Below are positions 24,536 to 33,200 of a stretch of DNA of 41,854 bases, one piece after another. The notes beneath the pieces were generated by a model, which had not been told where the DNA came from, made no database searches, and saw only the letters and a list, made by a program, of their open reading frames with translations. Source of the DNA: Gordonia soli NBRC 108243 (lineage in GTDB: Bacteria > Actinomycetota > Actinomycetes > Mycobacteriales > Mycobacteriaceae); the NCBI RefSeq assembly GCF_000334455.1, contig NZ_BANX01000022.1, positions 1 through 41,854 on the forward strand. The letters are read 5' to 3'. A program made the translations under genes and the position numbers. Each line of letters starts with the position of its first letter. The first letter of the stretch is position 1.

Positions 24536-25964
24536 GGCCGCCTCCCGGGATCGTGTTCGGCGCGAACGCGACATCGCCGACAGGCGTGATCTCGGGCGCT
24601 TCGGACGCGATACGCGCGAGACATACCGACAGCGGGACCAGCAGGGTGAGCATCGTCGAGATCTGGGCGAATCCGCCGATGTCGAGGACGATCGCGATGA
24701 CGCCGATCGCGGCCACGGCACCGGCCACGCCGGCGCAGAGGTCGGTGAAGCCACGATCGTGTCCGCGCCGCGCGGTGAAGGTGGCACGCTGGCTGGCGAC
24801 GACGCCGACCGCGATGAAGGTGATGAAGCCGAGTAGGCCGAGCACGCCGACCTCCATCAGGCGGGAGAGGTACTCGTTGTCCAGCACGGGTTGCTTGTTC
24901 AGGTCGTACGTCCCGGGTCCCTGACCGAGCCAGAAGAACTGGACGTAGTGTTCCGACACCCAGTTGGCCCCGAAGGAGCGCGACCCCAACGAGTTGTCGT
25001 TGGAGCCGGAGGTGAAGACCTCGTTGAGTCGGGTGAACAGCGGGAGCTGGACCACCCAGGCCCCGCCCACGACCACCCCGATGCTGGTGATGCCGACAAC
25101 CGCGCGACGGATCGGCGAGTACAGCGCGAGAACGACTGCGGCGACGGCCATACCGACGATCGCCGAGCGCGAGACGGTGGTGAGAGCCCCGACTGCGAGG
25201 ATCGTGCCCATCACCGCCCACGGCCACCATCGCTCTCGGCGGGAGTGGGCCTCGGAGGTGATGCCGACGGCGATCGGAACCAGCGCGGACAGCACGGCGC
25301 TGAGTTCCAGCGGATGACCGGCCGCACCCTGCGGCCGGACGGAACCGGCTCGCATCAGCCCTGATACGAGCGTCGACACATCGGCCTTGAGCAGCACCGG
25401 GATTCGCATGTGCGGCGCGATGTCGAAGCCGATCGCGGTCTGCAGCAGTGCGTACAGGGCGCTCAGCGTGCCGCCGATGACCAGACCGCGCAGGATCCAG
25501 ATGACCGCGGTCCGGGTCCGGATCACGGTGACGAGCAGGAAGAATGCGCCGCAGCTGAGGACCTGCGTCGTCAGCGAGCGGTCGGCGCCGGCCTGCTGGG
25601 CCGCCGTCATACCGCGCGCAGCGGCCGCCGCGTACGACATCAGCACGATCATCAGGACGCCGATGACGAGCAGCGAAGGGATCAGTGGCGGTGCGGGTAC
25701 GCGCTGACCGCCGAACACGATGCCCGCGATCAACAGCACCACGCCGAGCAGGATGGTCGCCTGCATCGGGGTGAGGCCTCGACTGCCGCGCAAGAGGAAG
25801 CTCTGGCGCATCGCGAGCAGCGCAACCGACATCACCGCCAGCGTCCCGGCCCACAGTCGGGGATCGCGATACCACCGAATCCACGCAGGCGTCGGACGTG
25901 CAGCCGAACCGGCCGGCCCTGCCTGGTCGGGCTGGGTCGGAGCCGGGGGGCGCAACGTCGTCAT
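24525..25964 (-). CDS. O-antigen ligase/polymerase-like membrane protein (Wzy_C)
   Basis: This 479-aa integral membrane protein has about ten to twelve hydrophobic segments, for example LAGTLAVMSVALLAM and ILLGVVLLIAGIVFG. It resembles the O-antigen ligase/Wzy family, which joins or polymerises lipid-linked glycan units outside the membrane. A large loop after the middle of the protein (FTRLNEVFTSGSNDNSLGSR, then WLGQGPGTYDLNKQ) is the usual position of the catalytic periplasmic loop, and conserved arginines and HPLELSAVLSAL fit. It lies 20 bases after the Wzz-like gene, consistent with a polymerase and chain-length pair. Polymerase and ligase roles cannot be separated by sequence. Confidence 0.8.
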   Translation of the reverse strand: MTTLRPPAPTQPDQAGPAGSAARPTPAWIRWYRDPRLWAGTLAVMSVALLAMRQSFLLRGSRGLTPMQATILLGVVLLIAGIVFGGQRVPAPPLIPSLLVIGVLMIVLMSYAAAAARGMTAAQQAGADRSLTTQVLSCGAFFLLVTVIRTRTAVIWILRGLVIGGTLSALYALLQTAIGFDIAPHMRIPVLLKADVSTLVSGLMRAGSVRPQGAAGHPLELSAVLSALVPIAVGITSEAHSRRERWWPWAVMGTILAVGALTTVSRSAIVGMAVAAVVLALYSPIRRAVVGITSIGVVVGGAWVVQLPLFTRLNEVFTSGSNDNSLGSRSFGANWVSEHYVQFFWLGQGPGTYDLNKQPVLDNEYLSRLMEVGVLGLLGFITFIAVGVVASQRATFTARRGHDRGFTDLCAGVAGAVAAIGVIAIVLDIGGFAQISTMLTLLVPLSVCLARIASEAPEITPVGDVAFAPNTIPGGGHVR

Positions 25965-25984
25965 CGGGTCACCGCATCGTCGGG

Positions 25985-27610
25985 TCAGCGGGTCGATCGG
26001 CCGCTGGCGGGTACCGCGTGGTCGTGCTCGGAGCCGTCGTCCTCGACACCGTCGAACGATCCGTCGGCATCGTCGTCGGAGTCTTCCTCGGCGTCGTCGT
26101 GCTGGGAGTCGGGGTCCTGGGCGTCACCGTCCGCGACCTTGTCGTCCGCGACCTCGCCGGCACCGGACTCGTACTCGCCGGAGTCGAACTCGTCGGTGTC
26201 GCCGGACTCGTCGTCAGCTGACTCGACGACCTCGACATCCACCGGGTCATCGGACTCGTCGGACGACTCGTCATCGGTCACATCGGTCACCGGCTCGGCG
26301 ACATCCGATTCGTCGGCTGCGGTGTCGGCGTCATCGAGATCGTCGGCGCCGATGTGGATCTCTTCCTCGACGAACGGCTCGTGGTAGGTGTCCGCTGCGT
26401 AGGTGAGCGTCGAGCGGATGTCGGTGGCCGACCAGCCCGGTGGCAGCAGGGTGGGCGGTGCGGGCGTCGTGGTCGAGCCGGTGCCGAACGCGCCGAATCC
26501 GGCGGCGTGCTCAGCGGCGCTGGCCAGCCAGCTGACCGGGATCTCGACGGTGGCCGGGTCGGCAGGCTTGGAGTCCCTGGCAGGAGACCAGCGCGCCGGA
26601 CTCTCGGTGGTGCCGTTCCACTTCGGACGGTCCGCCCAGTCGGCTCGGCGCGTCACGTTGCTCGTGCGCGCGGGCTCAGGTGTCGGTGCGGCGGGTGGCG
26701 CCCCAGCGGGCGGCGTGCCGGGGTCACCGTGATGGGGACCCCAGTGCCCGCTGCCGTTGTAACCGCTGCCGTTGTAGCCGCTGCCGTTGTACCCGAAACC
26801 ATTGTGTCCGTTGACGGTCGGCGGAAGGGTGTCGACGTCGATCGGTGGGTGTGCACCGGGGCGAGCGGCATTCGATGGCGGTGGTGGCGACATCGGGGCG
26901 GGGCCCGGGAGTGGGATGGCAGGCCGGAACGTGCTGGGCGTGACGCGCGGTCCGCGAGTGTGCGACGATCCGCGCCGGACCAGGGCGACCAGCGCGAGGA
27001 GCGCGAGGATGACCAGGGCGGTGGCGGCGAAGAACAGCGCCGCGTGCGCGGCCGCGGATCGGAGCGCAGATGCGGTGATCGGGACGGGCGCCGACGACGG
27101 CGACACGACCGCGCGGTCGGCGAAGGTCGCACCGCGGACGCCGGCCGACTCCTGGATTCGACGCAGGACAGTCGCGGAATAGTCCATGAGTCGCTGCACC
27201 GTCTGCGCGGCGATCGGGCCGTTGCTGCCGGTGACGGTGAACCGGACCTGCGGGGTGTCGCCGGTGCCGGGCGTGGCCAGCGAGGTCTTCACGGTCTCGA
27301 TGTCGATCTGGGTCACCGACGGATCGGGCTGTCCCAGGTCGATCTCGGTCTGTGGCGAGTTAAGTGCCGTCGCCAGCGTCAGTGCCAGCTGGACCATGTT
27401 GTTGTCCAGGTTGACGAACGGATTGAGCTTGGCGTCGACATTGCCCGCGCCAGGCGGGATCACGACAACCACGCCGCTCGACTCATACAGAGTCTGGGCG
27501 CGTGCCTTGCCGACCAAGCCTCCTGCCAGCGCAGATGCCAGCAGGACAACGATGATGAAAGCCGCCACGATCGGATGACGGCGAATGTGCGCAGCGTTCA
27601 ACGCGATCAT
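25985..27610 (-). CDS. Wzz-like membrane protein with repetitive and acidic C-terminal tail
   Basis: This 541-aa protein begins RRHPIVAAFIIVVLLASALA (TM1), has an extracytoplasmic domain of about 150 residues (YESSGVVVVIPPGAGNVDAK, LMDYSATVLRRIQES) and a second TM (AALFFAATALVILALLALVA). This layout matches polysaccharide co-polymerase (Wzz/chain-length) proteins. No Walker motif or tyrosine kinase domain follows. Instead a cytoplasmic region of about 330 residues is proline-rich, holds the GYNGS repeats and ends in a strongly acidic Asp/Glu/Ser-rich tail (about residues 415-530). The ATG at 27610 has ctgggggg upstream. The tail may be a binding platform or ion-binding segment; its role is unknown. 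Confidence 0.75.
   Translation of the reverse strand: MIALNAAHIRRHPIVAAFIIVVLLASALAGGLVGKARAQTLYESSGVVVVIPPGAGNVDAKLNPFVNLDNNMVQLALTLATALNSPQTEIDLGQPDPSVTQIDIETVKTSLATPGTGDTPQVRFTVTGSNGPIAAQTVQRLMDYSATVLRRIQESAGVRGATFADRAVVSPSSAPVPITASALRSAAAHAALFFAATALVILALLALVALVRRGSSHTRGPRVTPSTFRPAIPLPGPAPMSPPPPSNAARPGAHPPIDVDTLPPTVNGHNGFGYNGSGYNGSGYNGSGHWGPHHGDPGTPPAGAPPAAPTPEPARTSNVTRRADWADRPKWNGTTESPARWSPARDSKPADPATVEIPVSWLASAAEHAAGFGAFGTGSTTTPAPPTLLPPGWSATDIRSTLTYAADTYHEPFVEEEIHIGADDLDDADTAADESDVAEPVTDVTDDESSDESDDPVDVEVVESADDESGDTDEFDSGEYESGAGEVADDKVADGDAQDPDSQHDDAEEDSDDDADGSFDGVEDDGSEHDHAVPASGRSTR
26747..26806 (-). repeat. 15-base tandem repeats encoding GYNGS units
   Basis: Three consecutive 15-base units at 26747-26761, 26762-26776 and 26777-26791 differ only at their first base, and a fourth at 26792-26806 is diverged. 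They encode repeated Gly-Tyr-Asn-Gly-Ser in the proline-rich linker of the Wzz-like protein. Such in-frame repeats can change number by slippage, altering linker length without a frameshift. Confidence 0.85.
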
Positions 27611-27787
27611 TCCCCCCCAGGAACACTTCCGGACGCACCTCGTCCGAACAACTCACTTCCCCCGCACTCATGAGTCTGCCTGGCATTACATCCCAGTGCA
27701 CCCTGGTAAAGCAAGAATGTGGCCGTCTGTGACCAATTCAATTCGCCGACGTGGGCCGACGCCGCGAGAACGCGGAGGCGGTGAGAG

Positions 27788-28855
27788 TCAGATCACCGAG
27801 CGGATGAGTTCGGCGAAGCGGCCGGCCATCGCGGCAGAGGTGAATCGTCGACGAGCTTCCGCGGCCGCCCGCGCGCCGATCTCGCGGGCACGATCGGGAT
27901 CGTCGACCAGCGATCCGATCGCATCGGCGAACGATTCCGGATCACCTGGTCGTACCAGGATGCCGGTCTCGCCGTCGGTCACGTACTCGTCGATGCCCGG
28001 ATTGGCGGTGACCACGATCGGACGACCGCTGGCCATCGCCTCGAGGACGACGGTGAGGCCGGAACCGGTGGCCGTCGGGGTGAGCGCGACCGCGACGACG
28101 CTGGCCTTCCGATAGAGGTCACGCATCCGGCCGTCGAGGCGCTCGGTGTAGAGCCGGCCCCATTCGGCTGGAAGGTCCACGGGCAGTCCGGTCGCCAGTT
28201 CGAGACGCAGATCGCGATGCCGGTCGCGGACCCGCCGCACCGCGTCGATCAGCAGCGCATGATCGCGAAACCGATCCTCACCTGCACTGACAACTGTCGG
28301 CGAAGCGTCTGTCGGCCAGGGCTGTTCGGCGTAGAAGTCGGTGTCGATGCCCAGCGGCACGTAGTGCATCCGGCCGGTCGGGACGCGCCACTCGTTGGAG
28401 ATGATCGTTGCCATCGGCGCGCACTGGGTGAACAGCGCGGCCGCTCGGGGGAGTGCCCAGGCGGCCGCGAGACCGTGCAGCCGGGGAGCGTCGGATCGAC
28501 GCTCGAGCCATGCGACGCCACTGACGACCGGGGCGGTTCCCGGGGTGATCGCGGCGGGGAATCCGGTCCGCTCGTCGTAGGAGAACACGGCGTCGGTGGC
28601 GTCGGGCCGGAGACGTGACCGGTGCTCGCCGACATGGACGAACTCGAGACCGTCCGTGCGGTGGTAGATCGATCCGGCGACTCGTGTGCGCAGTGGCGAC
28701 CGCTCGGCGGGCGTCGAGAACTGCACGTCGATGCCGTGGTCGTTGAGGTGATGCAAGCCGTACGGCGTGGTGTCGGGAACCTCGTCGGCGGCATGGCGTC
28801 GCGACCAGTCGGAGACACGCAGCCCCTGGGTCAGGGCGACGTAGGCGCGCGGCAT
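27788..28855 (-). CDS. Glycosyltransferase, GT4 family
   Basis: This 355-aa GT-B-fold glycosyltransferase of the GT4 family is retaining and nucleotide-sugar dependent, and probably cytoplasmic or membrane-associated. The C-terminal donor domain shows GSGLTVVLEAMASGRPIVVT, the family's E-x7-E region, followed by PGIDEYVTDGETGILVRPGD. The N-terminal acceptor domain has less typical sequence (LTQGLRVSDWSRRHAADEVP). The ATG at 28855 follows gaggggga. It would add one sugar to the glycan unit. It is the only recognisable glycosyltransferase in the locus, so others must act from elsewhere. A short hairpin, CCGCG-agaa-CGCGG, lies just past its stop at 27762-27775. Confidence 0.88.
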   Translation of the reverse strand: MPRAYVALTQGLRVSDWSRRHAADEVPDTTPYGLHHLNDHGIDVQFSTPAERSPLRTRVAGSIYHRTDGLEFVHVGEHRSRLRPDATDAVFSYDERTGFPAAITPGTAPVVSGVAWLERRSDAPRLHGLAAAWALPRAAALFTQCAPMATIISNEWRVPTGRMHYVPLGIDTDFYAEQPWPTDASPTVVSAGEDRFRDHALLIDAVRRVRDRHRDLRLELATGLPVDLPAEWGRLYTERLDGRMRDLYRKASVVAVALTPTATGSGLTVVLEAMASGRPIVVTANPGIDEYVTDGETGILVRPGDPESFADAIGSLVDDPDRAREIGARAAAEARRRFTSAAMAGRFAELIRSVI

Positions 28856-28963
28856 CGGACTCCCCCTCGCGGTCGACGGCACCACATGGCGTTGCCAGGA
28901 CTGTAACCGGTCGTTCGTACGGGAGTCCCGTCGGCGGTCCGATCGGTCGGTCGGTTGCGGGTG

Positions 28964-29977
28964 TCAGCGACCGCCCGACCGTGCGATCATTCCGGCGGCG
29001 ACGTCGGGGAGGAACTGTCCGCCGACGCTGAACGGTGCGGTGCCGCAGGGGCCGTCGGAGTCACCGGGACCCTTGACCCAGAGGTTGTAGTCACGCCCCG
29101 ATGCTCCGCCGACAACTCTTGGTAGAGAACCGATCTGGCGCCCAGCAGGGTTGCACCAGGTGTAGTCCCAGCGCGGGTTGCCGTTTCGGCTCGTGTCGAC
29201 CAGGTACCGCGGATTCGCGATGCGATGAGAGGTGCGCAACGCGTTGCGGATGCCCTGCGCGTAGTTCTCGATCTGCGTCGGCGGCCCGAACGAGCTGACG
29301 TTGACCGCGAACCCGACGTCGGCAGAGGCGCCCGCCGCGGCAAGCAGCTCGGCCATCCGCTTCGGAGTCACCGATCCGGAACTCGTCCCGGCCTCGATGT
29401 AGACGCGGGTGCGGTTCTGATGGCTCAGCCGATCGGTCACGTACTTGATGAGGTCGAGGCGTTCGGTTCGGCCACGCGGATCGCGCTTGTACTGGCGGTC
29501 GACGAACCAGAGGGCATCGGGCTCGACGACGACGATCGCCCGTCGGTTGCCGAGTTCGGCCGAGATGCGGTTGACCCACGACCGGTAGCCGGCGGCGACC
29601 ACCGCGCGGTTCGGTGGTGCGATGGCGTCGTTGCGGCCTGGCAGGTTGTAGAGGACCAGCTGGATGGTGCCGTTCGTGCGGTCGGCGATCTGCGCCGCGG
29701 TGCGCAGGTGGTTGACATCGGCGTCGGTGTTACCGGTCAGCCAGAGCGCGGCCGGATGGTCGGCGATGGCGCGTCGGATCGCGGGCGTACGCGGATCGCG
29801 CGGGTTGCGGTCGGTCCAGATCCGCGCCGGACCCGGATAGTTGACCAGCCCGCCGGGGCCGAGGTCGGCCGCGGCGAACCCCGGGATGGACGGTGCCGCG
29901 GGGGCCCCGCACGCGACGATGGTGCTCCCGATGAGGGAGGTGACCAGCACGAGCAGCATGAGCAGTAGGCGACGCAC
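28964..29977 (-). CDS. GH6-family glycoside hydrolase, predicted lipoprotein
   Basis: This 337-aa protein has the fold of GH6 cellulases (endoglucanase/cellobiohydrolase). The signal ends in the lipobox IVAC, so Cys23 would be lipid-modified and the enzyme anchored outside the membrane. The catalytic-acid motif VVVEPDALW is present with Asp154, and YLVDTSRNGNPRWDYTWCNP and NLWVKGPGDSDGPCG match the C-terminal GH6 blocks. The first signature, normally PxRDC, is PGRND here (residues 113-117), so Asn116 replaces the usual aspartate. It is the first minus-strand gene of the glycan locus and may trim or release a beta-linked polymer. Reduced or altered activity is possible. Confidence 0.85.
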   Translation of the reverse strand: MRRLLLMLLVLVTSLIGSTIVACGAPAAPSIPGFAAADLGPGGLVNYPGPARIWTDRNPRDPRTPAIRRAIADHPAALWLTGNTDADVNHLRTAAQIADRTNGTIQLVLYNLPGRNDAIAPPNRAVVAAGYRSWVNRISAELGNRRAIVVVEPDALWFVDRQYKRDPRGRTERLDLIKYVTDRLSHQNRTRVYIEAGTSSGSVTPKRMAELLAAAGASADVGFAVNVSSFGPPTQIENYAQGIRNALRTSHRIANPRYLVDTSRNGNPRWDYTWCNPAGRQIGSLPRVVGGASGRDYNLWVKGPGDSDGPCGTAPFSVGGQFLPDVAAGMIARSGGR

Positions 29978-30101
29978 GCTTTCAATCTAGCCAGAACCCG
30001 CTGGTCGGTGCGCGGTCGTTGGGTTCGGTATGCGGCTCGTCCTCCGCATCCGTCCGGCCCCGGCCCGCCCCGCCCCGCCGGCCTGGCCGCCCTATCCGCC
30101 C

Positions 30102-30170
30102 CGAAATCTGTACGTGGGCGGCTGGCTATCGACATATTGTCAGCGGTGGCTCGCTGTCGTACAGATTTTG
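30102..30170 (+). repeat. Structured repeat, copy 3
   Basis: The outer arms cgaaatctgtacg (30102-30114) and cgtacagattttg (30158-30170) pair over 13 positions with one G-U. Exactly 45 bases lie between the GTAC cores. The inner stem GCTG / CAGC (loop positions 8-11 and 28-31) is perfect and encloses a 12-base loop containing ATCGACATAT, which recurs in copy 4. The orientation is the same as copies 1 and 2. Confidence 0.8.
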
Positions 30171-30284
30171 TGCGGTGGTTGGGTGGTTTTCGGGGGAGTG
30201 CCCGTTCGCGGCCGGGCTCCCGAGATCTCTACCGCCGGCTGGGCCCTCCCGCCGAAATCTGTCCCGAATGCTAGGCCCGTTCAC

Positions 30285-30353
30285 CGAAATCTGTACGAGA
30301 GCGGTTGACCATCGACATATCGCCAACGGCAGCCCTCCCTCGTACAGATTTCG
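30285..30353 (+). repeat. Structured repeat, copy 4
   Basis: This is the best-preserved copy. The arms cgaaatctgtacgag (30285-30299) and ctcgtacagatttcg (30339-30353) are perfect 15-base inverted repeats, again with 45 bases between GTAC cores. The inner stem is GTTG / CAAC where copy 3 has GCTG / CAGC, a compensatory pair change. The loop ATCGACATAT is shared with copy 3. Confidence 0.8.
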
Positions 30354-30442
30354 TACAGCGCCCGGGCGGATTCCGGGACGCGCGACGCGCGACTGCCACT
30401 GTCTACCCCCGCGATACCCACCCGGGCACCCGACCCAAGAAC

Positions 30443-31281
30443 TCAGCCCCGACCCGCCCGACCGAACTTCCATCCGGCTGCGATGCCGAAGACCGCGATG
30501 ATCCCGGCGCACCAGAGCAGGGCCAGGCCGGCAGTCGACCCGAGGCCGGTGACCGGCGCGGCATCGGAACCCATCCCGACGAGCAGACCGCGGATGGTCT
30601 CGATGACCGGGGTGATCGGCTGGTGCTCGGCGAACCCGCGCATCCACGACGGCATCGTGCTCGGCGGCACGAATGCGCTCGACACGTACGGCAGGAACAG
30701 CATGAAGAACCCGAATCCGCTTGCTGCTGCCACACTCCGGACGCTGACCCCGATGAACGCAGCGACGCAGGTGATCGCGACGACATACGCGGTGATCATC
30801 CCGATAGCGCCGAGCCAGCCGAGCACGCCTGCGGTCGGACGGAAGCCGATGGCCACCGCGACCGCCAGCACGATCGCCGACGTGATCAGGTTCTTGAGCA
30901 CGCTCGCGATGACGTGTCCGGCGATCACCGACCAGCTCAGGATCGGCAGCGATCGGAACCGGTCCATCGCGCCGCCGGTCATGTCCTGACAGATGGTGAC
31001 GGCCGTGTTGGATGCCCCGTAGCCGGCACACAGGAGCAGGACTCCCGGTGTGGCATAGGTGATGTAGTCGACGCCGACCTGCACAGCCCCGCCGAAGACG
31101 TAGACGAAGAGCAGCATGATGCTGATCGGCAGGACCAGCGCCATGATCAGCTCGTCGGGGTCGCGTCGAACCAGTCGCAGCGATCGGCCGACCATCGTGC
31201 CGACGTCGGTGGCGGCGTCGCGGAGGCGACTGTGCTCCGAAACTGGTTGCGCGATAGATGTTGTGGATGCTGCGTAGGTGG

Positions 31282-31285
<4 letters not shown>
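30443..31285 (-). CDS. ABC-2 type exporter permease (DrrB-like)
   Basis: This is a 280-aa membrane subunit of an ABC-2 exporter with six hydrophobic segments. Typical features are RSLRLVRRDPDELIMALVLP before TM1, VDYITYATPGVLLLCAGYGA, and the amphipathic DRFRSLPILSWSVIAGHVI segment conserved in DrrB-type daunorubicin/glycopeptidolipid exporters. Its ATG at 31285 overlaps the ATPase stop by 4 bases, so the two subunits are made together. It probably exports a lipophilic drug or lipid. Control by the adjacent TetR regulator suggests an induced efflux system. Confidence 0.9.
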
Positions 31286-32253
<968 letters not shown>

Positions 32254-32274
32254 GGGAGTGCCTTCCATCGAGAT

Positions 32275-32317
32275 AACTGTTTACGCCAGAAACTAATTGT
32301 TTATGCTAGACACAGTT
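32275..32317. promoter_or_regulatory. Divergent promoter/operator of the exporter and tetR genes
   Basis: AACTGT (32275-32280) and ACAGTT (32312-32317) form an inverted pair around two copies of TGTTTAYGCYAGA (starting at 32279 and 32299), which are direct repeats 20 bases apart. The second contains TATGCT (32303-32308), a good -10 for the TetR gene. The arrangement suits binding of two TetR dimers that silence both directions. Confidence 0.5.
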
Positions 32318-32346
32318 CTTGTCGCAGGGCAAGAGGATGAGCGAAG

Positions 32347-33159
32347 ATGGACACGATGACTGAGCAGGAAGCCGATGTCCCGGAGGTGCTGAACCGCCTC
32401 TGGGGTGCGCAGACACCAGGTCGACGCGGGCCGAAGGCTGCCTTGAGTGTCGACGCGATCGTCCGCGGTGCGGTCGAGATCGCGGAGACGGATGGCCTCG
32501 ACGCGGTGTCGATGGCCAGGGTCGGCAAGGCGCTCGGCTACTCGGCGATGGCGTTGTACCGACACGTCGCCGACAAGGACGAACTGCTGCTGCTCATGTC
32601 GGATGCCGTCGGCGGACTGATGGAACTACCCGACCTCGACGGCATGAGTTGGCGCGCCGCGATGGAACTCTGGACGCGCACGCAGATCGAGTGCATGGTC
32701 GCGCGACCCTGGATTCTCGACCTCCCGCTGTCGGCGACGGCTCCCGGTCCGCAACGGCTGCGGTGGGTCGATGCAGCGTTTGACGCGCTGGTCGAACTGG
32801 ATCTGTCGTTCGCGCACAAGCTCGAGATCATCGGCATCCTCTCGCAGTACGTGCTCGGCGAGGCGCGCGTGGTGGCCGAGTCGCAACGGACCGCCGCCGA
32901 CATCGTGCGACGCGAGGCGGGGCTCGACCCGGCGACGCCGATCGCGGACCTCGACCCTGACGCGCTCGCAGCGGCAGATCCCTACGCTGCCTTCGAGGTC
33001 GTCCTCACCAAACTGGCCGGGCCGGAACGCTTCCCGGCGATCACCGCGGCGCTCGCGGACGCTGATGACGATGATGCGTCCGACGATGACTCGTGGATCG
33101 GACTCAGCGTGATGCTCGACGGGATCGAGAAGTTCGTCGAGGGTCGGCGGCGCGGGTAG
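32347..33159 (+). CDS. TetR/AcrR-family repressor of the adjacent exporter
   Basis: This 270-aa transcriptional repressor has an N-terminal helix-turn-helix (VDAIVRGAVEIAETDGLDAV, MARVGKALGYSAMALYRHVA). The larger C-terminal ligand domain resembles TetR_C as in tetracycline and drug-efflux repressors (MELWTRTQIECMVARPWILD). It is longer than the usual 190-220 aa. It is divergent from the drrAB-like pair with the operator-like repeats between, so it most likely represses the exporter until the exported compound binds. A Glu/Asp-rich DADDDDASDDDS segment lies near the C-terminus. Confidence 0.88.
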   Translation: MDTMTEQEADVPEVLNRLWGAQTPGRRGPKAALSVDAIVRGAVEIAETDGLDAVSMARVGKALGYSAMALYRHVADKDELLLLMSDAVGGLMELPDLDGMSWRAAMELWTRTQIECMVARPWILDLPLSATAPGPQRLRWVDAAFDALVELDLSFAHKLEIIGILSQYVLGEARVVAESQRTAADIVRREAGLDPATPIADLDPDALAAADPYAAFEVVLTKLAGPERFPAITAALADADDDDASDDDSWIGLSVMLDGIEKFVEGRRRG

Positions 33160-33186
33160 GGGATTGGTGTCTGTCGCCGCCCAGCT

Positions 33187-33200
33187 GAGGGATCCCTCAC
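33187..33200. terminator. Palindrome between convergent genes
   Basis: TGAGGGATCCCTCA is a perfect 14-base palindrome overlapping the stop codon of the minus-strand gene and lying about 28 bases past the plus-strand TetR gene. It can fold as a 5-bp stem with a GATC loop and may help end both transcripts. It is weak as a terminator. Confidence 0.3.

Larger units (their letters stand above)
29978..30442. other. Gene-free intergenic region carrying the repeat family
   Basis: This 465-base gap separates the glycan locus from the ABC exporter and holds no credible gene. It contains repeat copies 3 and 4, described separately, and between them two further left-arm-like fragments, gagatctctac (30222-30232) and cgaaatctgtcccg (30253-30266), without matching right arms. 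The promoter for the GH6 gene must lie at its left end. Protein-like translations of the region are simply translations of the repeats. Confidence 0.7.

Noticed and set aside
24202..25884. Long minus-strand frame overlapping the ligase-like and fusion genes
   Set aside because: Arginine-rich shadow translation; the true frames show membrane helices and enzyme motifs.
30019..30501. Several overlapping plus-strand frames in the gap after the GH6 gene
   Set aside because: They are translations of the structured repeats in different frames, without start signals or codon bias.
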